A DNA stretch of 64,000 bases, taken from Bifidobacterium sp. WK041_4_12 (GTDB taxonomy: Bacteria > Actinomycetota > Actinomycetes > Actinomycetales > Bifidobacteriaceae). The notes below the pieces were generated by a model that was given only the letters and a program-made list of their open reading frames with translations, made no database searches and was not told the DNA's origin. The translations under genes were made by a program, and so were the position numbers. This document shows positions 62,622 through 64,000 of this stretch, one piece after another (the stretch's first letter is position 1; every line of letters begins with the position of its first letter). The DNA is taken from positions 1,302,001-1,366,000 of the forward strand of contig NZ_CP129674.1 of the NCBI RefSeq assembly GCF_041080795.1. Direction: 5' to 3'.

Positions 62622-64000
62622 TTATTTGGCGCTTTTCATCAGGTTTCGTAGCACATATTGCAGAATGCCACCGTTGCGGAAGTAGTCGGCTTCACCGGGG
62701 GTATCGATTCGAACGATAGCAGCGAAAGTGATGGCCGCTCCATCGTCTGGCGTTGCCGTGACCGTGACGGTCTGTGGAGTGATGCCATCGTTGAGAGCGG
62801 TGATGCCTGCAATGTCGTAATGCTCGGTACCGTCAAGGCCTAGACTTTCGGCGCTTTCGCCTTCTGGGAATTGCAGGGGCAGCACACCCATGCCAATGAG
62901 ATTGCTGCGGTGAATGCGTTCGAAGCTTTGCGCAATGACTGCCTTCACTCCCAGCATGCTCGTACCCTTGGCAGCCCAGTCACGCGAAGAACCGGTACCG
63001 TATTCCTTGCCGGCAAGCACTACCAACGGAACGGACTCAGCACGATAATGCTCTGAGGCTTCGAAGATCGTCGTCGGCGCATGGTCGATGAAGTCATACG
63101 TGAATCCACCCGGTGTGACTTCCTCGCCGACAGAGGCGAGCAGCTGATTGCGCAGACGAATGTTGCCAAAGGTTCCTCGCACCATGATCTCGTGATTGCC
63201 GCGCCGTGAACCATAGGAGTTGAAGTTCTTCGGTTCGATGCCATGCTGCTGCAGATAGACACCTGCTGGGCTGCTGGCCTTGATTGCGCCTGCGGGAGAG
63301 ATGTGATCGGTCGTGACTGAGTCACCGAGCAGGGCAAGCACTCGGGCATGGTGAACGTCCGCTACCGGAGCAGGGTCACCACTCATGCCATCGAAGAAGG
63401 TCTGCTTGCGAACATAGGTTGAGGCGTTATCCCATGCAAAGGATTCACCTGCCGGAACGTCCAAGCTCTTCCAACGGTCATCGCCCTCGAACACTGAAGC
63501 ATAGTCCTTGACGAACATGTCGCGACTTACCGTTTCGTCGACTACTTCCTTGATGGCTTCGTTCGATGGCCATAGATCGCGCAGATACACCTCGTTGCCT
63601 TGCGAATCCTCCCCCAGTGACTGCCTGTCGAAATCGAAGTCCATCGTGCCGGCAAGCGCATAGGCAATGACCAGTGGCGGAGAGGCAAGATAGTTCATCT
63701 TGACGTCGGGGCTGATTCTGCCTTCAAAGTTTCGATTGCCGGAAAGCACTGCGGTTACCGAAAGATCATTGTCGTTGATGGCTTGGGAGATTGCAGGGTC
63801 AAGGGGTCCTGAATTACCGATGCAGGTTGCGCACCCGTATCCGACGAGCTGATAGCCTAAATCGTTCAGATCCGTGGTGAGTCCGGCCTTGTCAAGATAG
63901 TCCGTGACGACCTGTGAACCAGGTGCCAGAGAGGTCTTCACCCAAGGTTTCGGCTTGAGTCCACGATGATGGGCATTGCGGGCAAGCAAACCTGCCGCAA
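62622..64000 (-). CDS. acn: Aconitate hydratase (partial, N-terminus outside window)
   Basis: Interconverts citrate and isocitrate with a [4Fe-4S] cluster. The C-terminal 459 residues are present. CATCIGNSG carries cluster cysteines, LSGNRNFEGRI and NYLASPPLVIAYALAG follow, and the swivel domain shows TDHISPAGAI, SYGSRRGNHE, KEYGTGSSRDWAAKG and SNLIGMGVLPLQF. This is AcnA/IRP-type. The gene continues beyond position 64000. Confidence 0.95.
   Translation of the reverse strand, partial: AAGLLARNAHHRGLKPKPWVKTSLAPGSQVVTDYLDKAGLTTDLNDLGYQLVGYGCATCIGNSGPLDPAISQAINDNDLSVTAVLSGNRNFEGRISPDVKMNYLASPPLVIAYALAGTMDFDFDRQSLGEDSQGNEVYLRDLWPSNEAIKEVVDETVSRDMFVKDYASVFEGDDRWKSLDVPAGESFAWDNASTYVRKQTFFDGMSGDPAPVADVHHARVLALLGDSVTTDHISPAGAIKASSPAGVYLQQHGIEPKNFNSYGSRRGNHEIMVRGTFGNIRLRNQLLASVGEEVTPGGFTYDFIDHAPTTIFEASEHYRAESVPLVVLAGKEYGTGSSRDWAAKGTSMLGVKAVIAQSFERIHRSNLIGMGVLPLQFPEGESAESLGLDGTEHYDIAGITALNDGITPQTVTVTATPDDGAAITFAAIVRIDTPGEADYFRNGGILQYVLRNLMKSAK

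Overview
The window reads as chromosome of a Bifidobacterium or a very close relative. Supporting signs are the actinobacterial marker families (SepH, DUF3000, DUF3046, DUF4193, DUF4192, HelY, ClgR), the ftsK-pgsA-cinA-clgR-DUF3046-recA-recX order, a pflB-pflA pair in a fermentative core, an actinobacterial-type LexA box at recA, and moderately high GC. All of this is by inspection; no search was run. The region is mostly core genome. I see no insertion sequence, prophage, CRISPR array, tRNA or rRNA, and no block with clearly foreign composition.

Layout. 1-10787 (minus): trigger factor (cut by the window edge), RNase D, a DUF3000 protein, PflA and PflB, a small SPOR-like protein, glutamine-dependent NAD synthetase and an oleate-hydratase-family flavoprotein. 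11092-12835 (plus): a cyclophilin and a Gfo/Idh/MocA oxidoreductase. 12887-22528 (minus): a YkoE-type thiamine transporter subunit under a TPP riboswitch, RarA, the HelY helicase, a PPK2 kinase, AspS and HisS. 22611-30539: a DUF349 protein, the operon DUF4193-dut-rel, SepH and an alkaline-phosphatase-superfamily enzyme. 30781-37529: the second type II topoisomerase (ParC and ParE, convergent) and the principal sigma factor. 37645-48309: a DUF4192 protein, a polyprenyl diphosphate synthase next to a PASTA Ser/Thr kinase (like the idsA2-pknL neighbourhood of mycobacteria), PlsC, an unrecognised membrane protein, TrpD, SecA and HPF. 48611-48972: RNase P RNA. 49038-57355 (minus): MarC and the recX-recA-DUF3046-clgR-cinA-pgsA-ftsK block. 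57528-64000: a Fic protein with a degenerate motif, MiaA, a small alarmone synthetase, an aldo/keto reductase, a BAX-inhibitor-1 membrane protein and aconitase (cut by the window edge).

Functional themes. Stress and growth-rate control is well represented: bifunctional Rel, a RelQ-like synthetase, long-form HPF, PPK2, ClgR, and LexA-controlled RecA. Chromosome maintenance is represented by ParC/ParE, FtsK, RarA, RecA/RecX and SepH. Anaerobic pyruvate metabolism is represented by PflB/PflA.

The less ordinary material is mostly non-coding. Two very long hairpins lie between convergent genes at 24168-24275 and 62486-62610; their arms are unrelated in sequence, but their loops share short motifs. 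A four-tract G-quadruplex sequence lies between ohyA and ppiA. Four 16-bp iterons precede ppk2. Two perfect TGTGA-N6-TCACA palindromes lie at almost the same distance upstream of pflB and clgR. In-frame minisatellites occur in SigA, ParE, YkoE, SepH and RecX. The Fic protein keeps its catalytic His but has lost the acidic residue and first Arg of the family motif.
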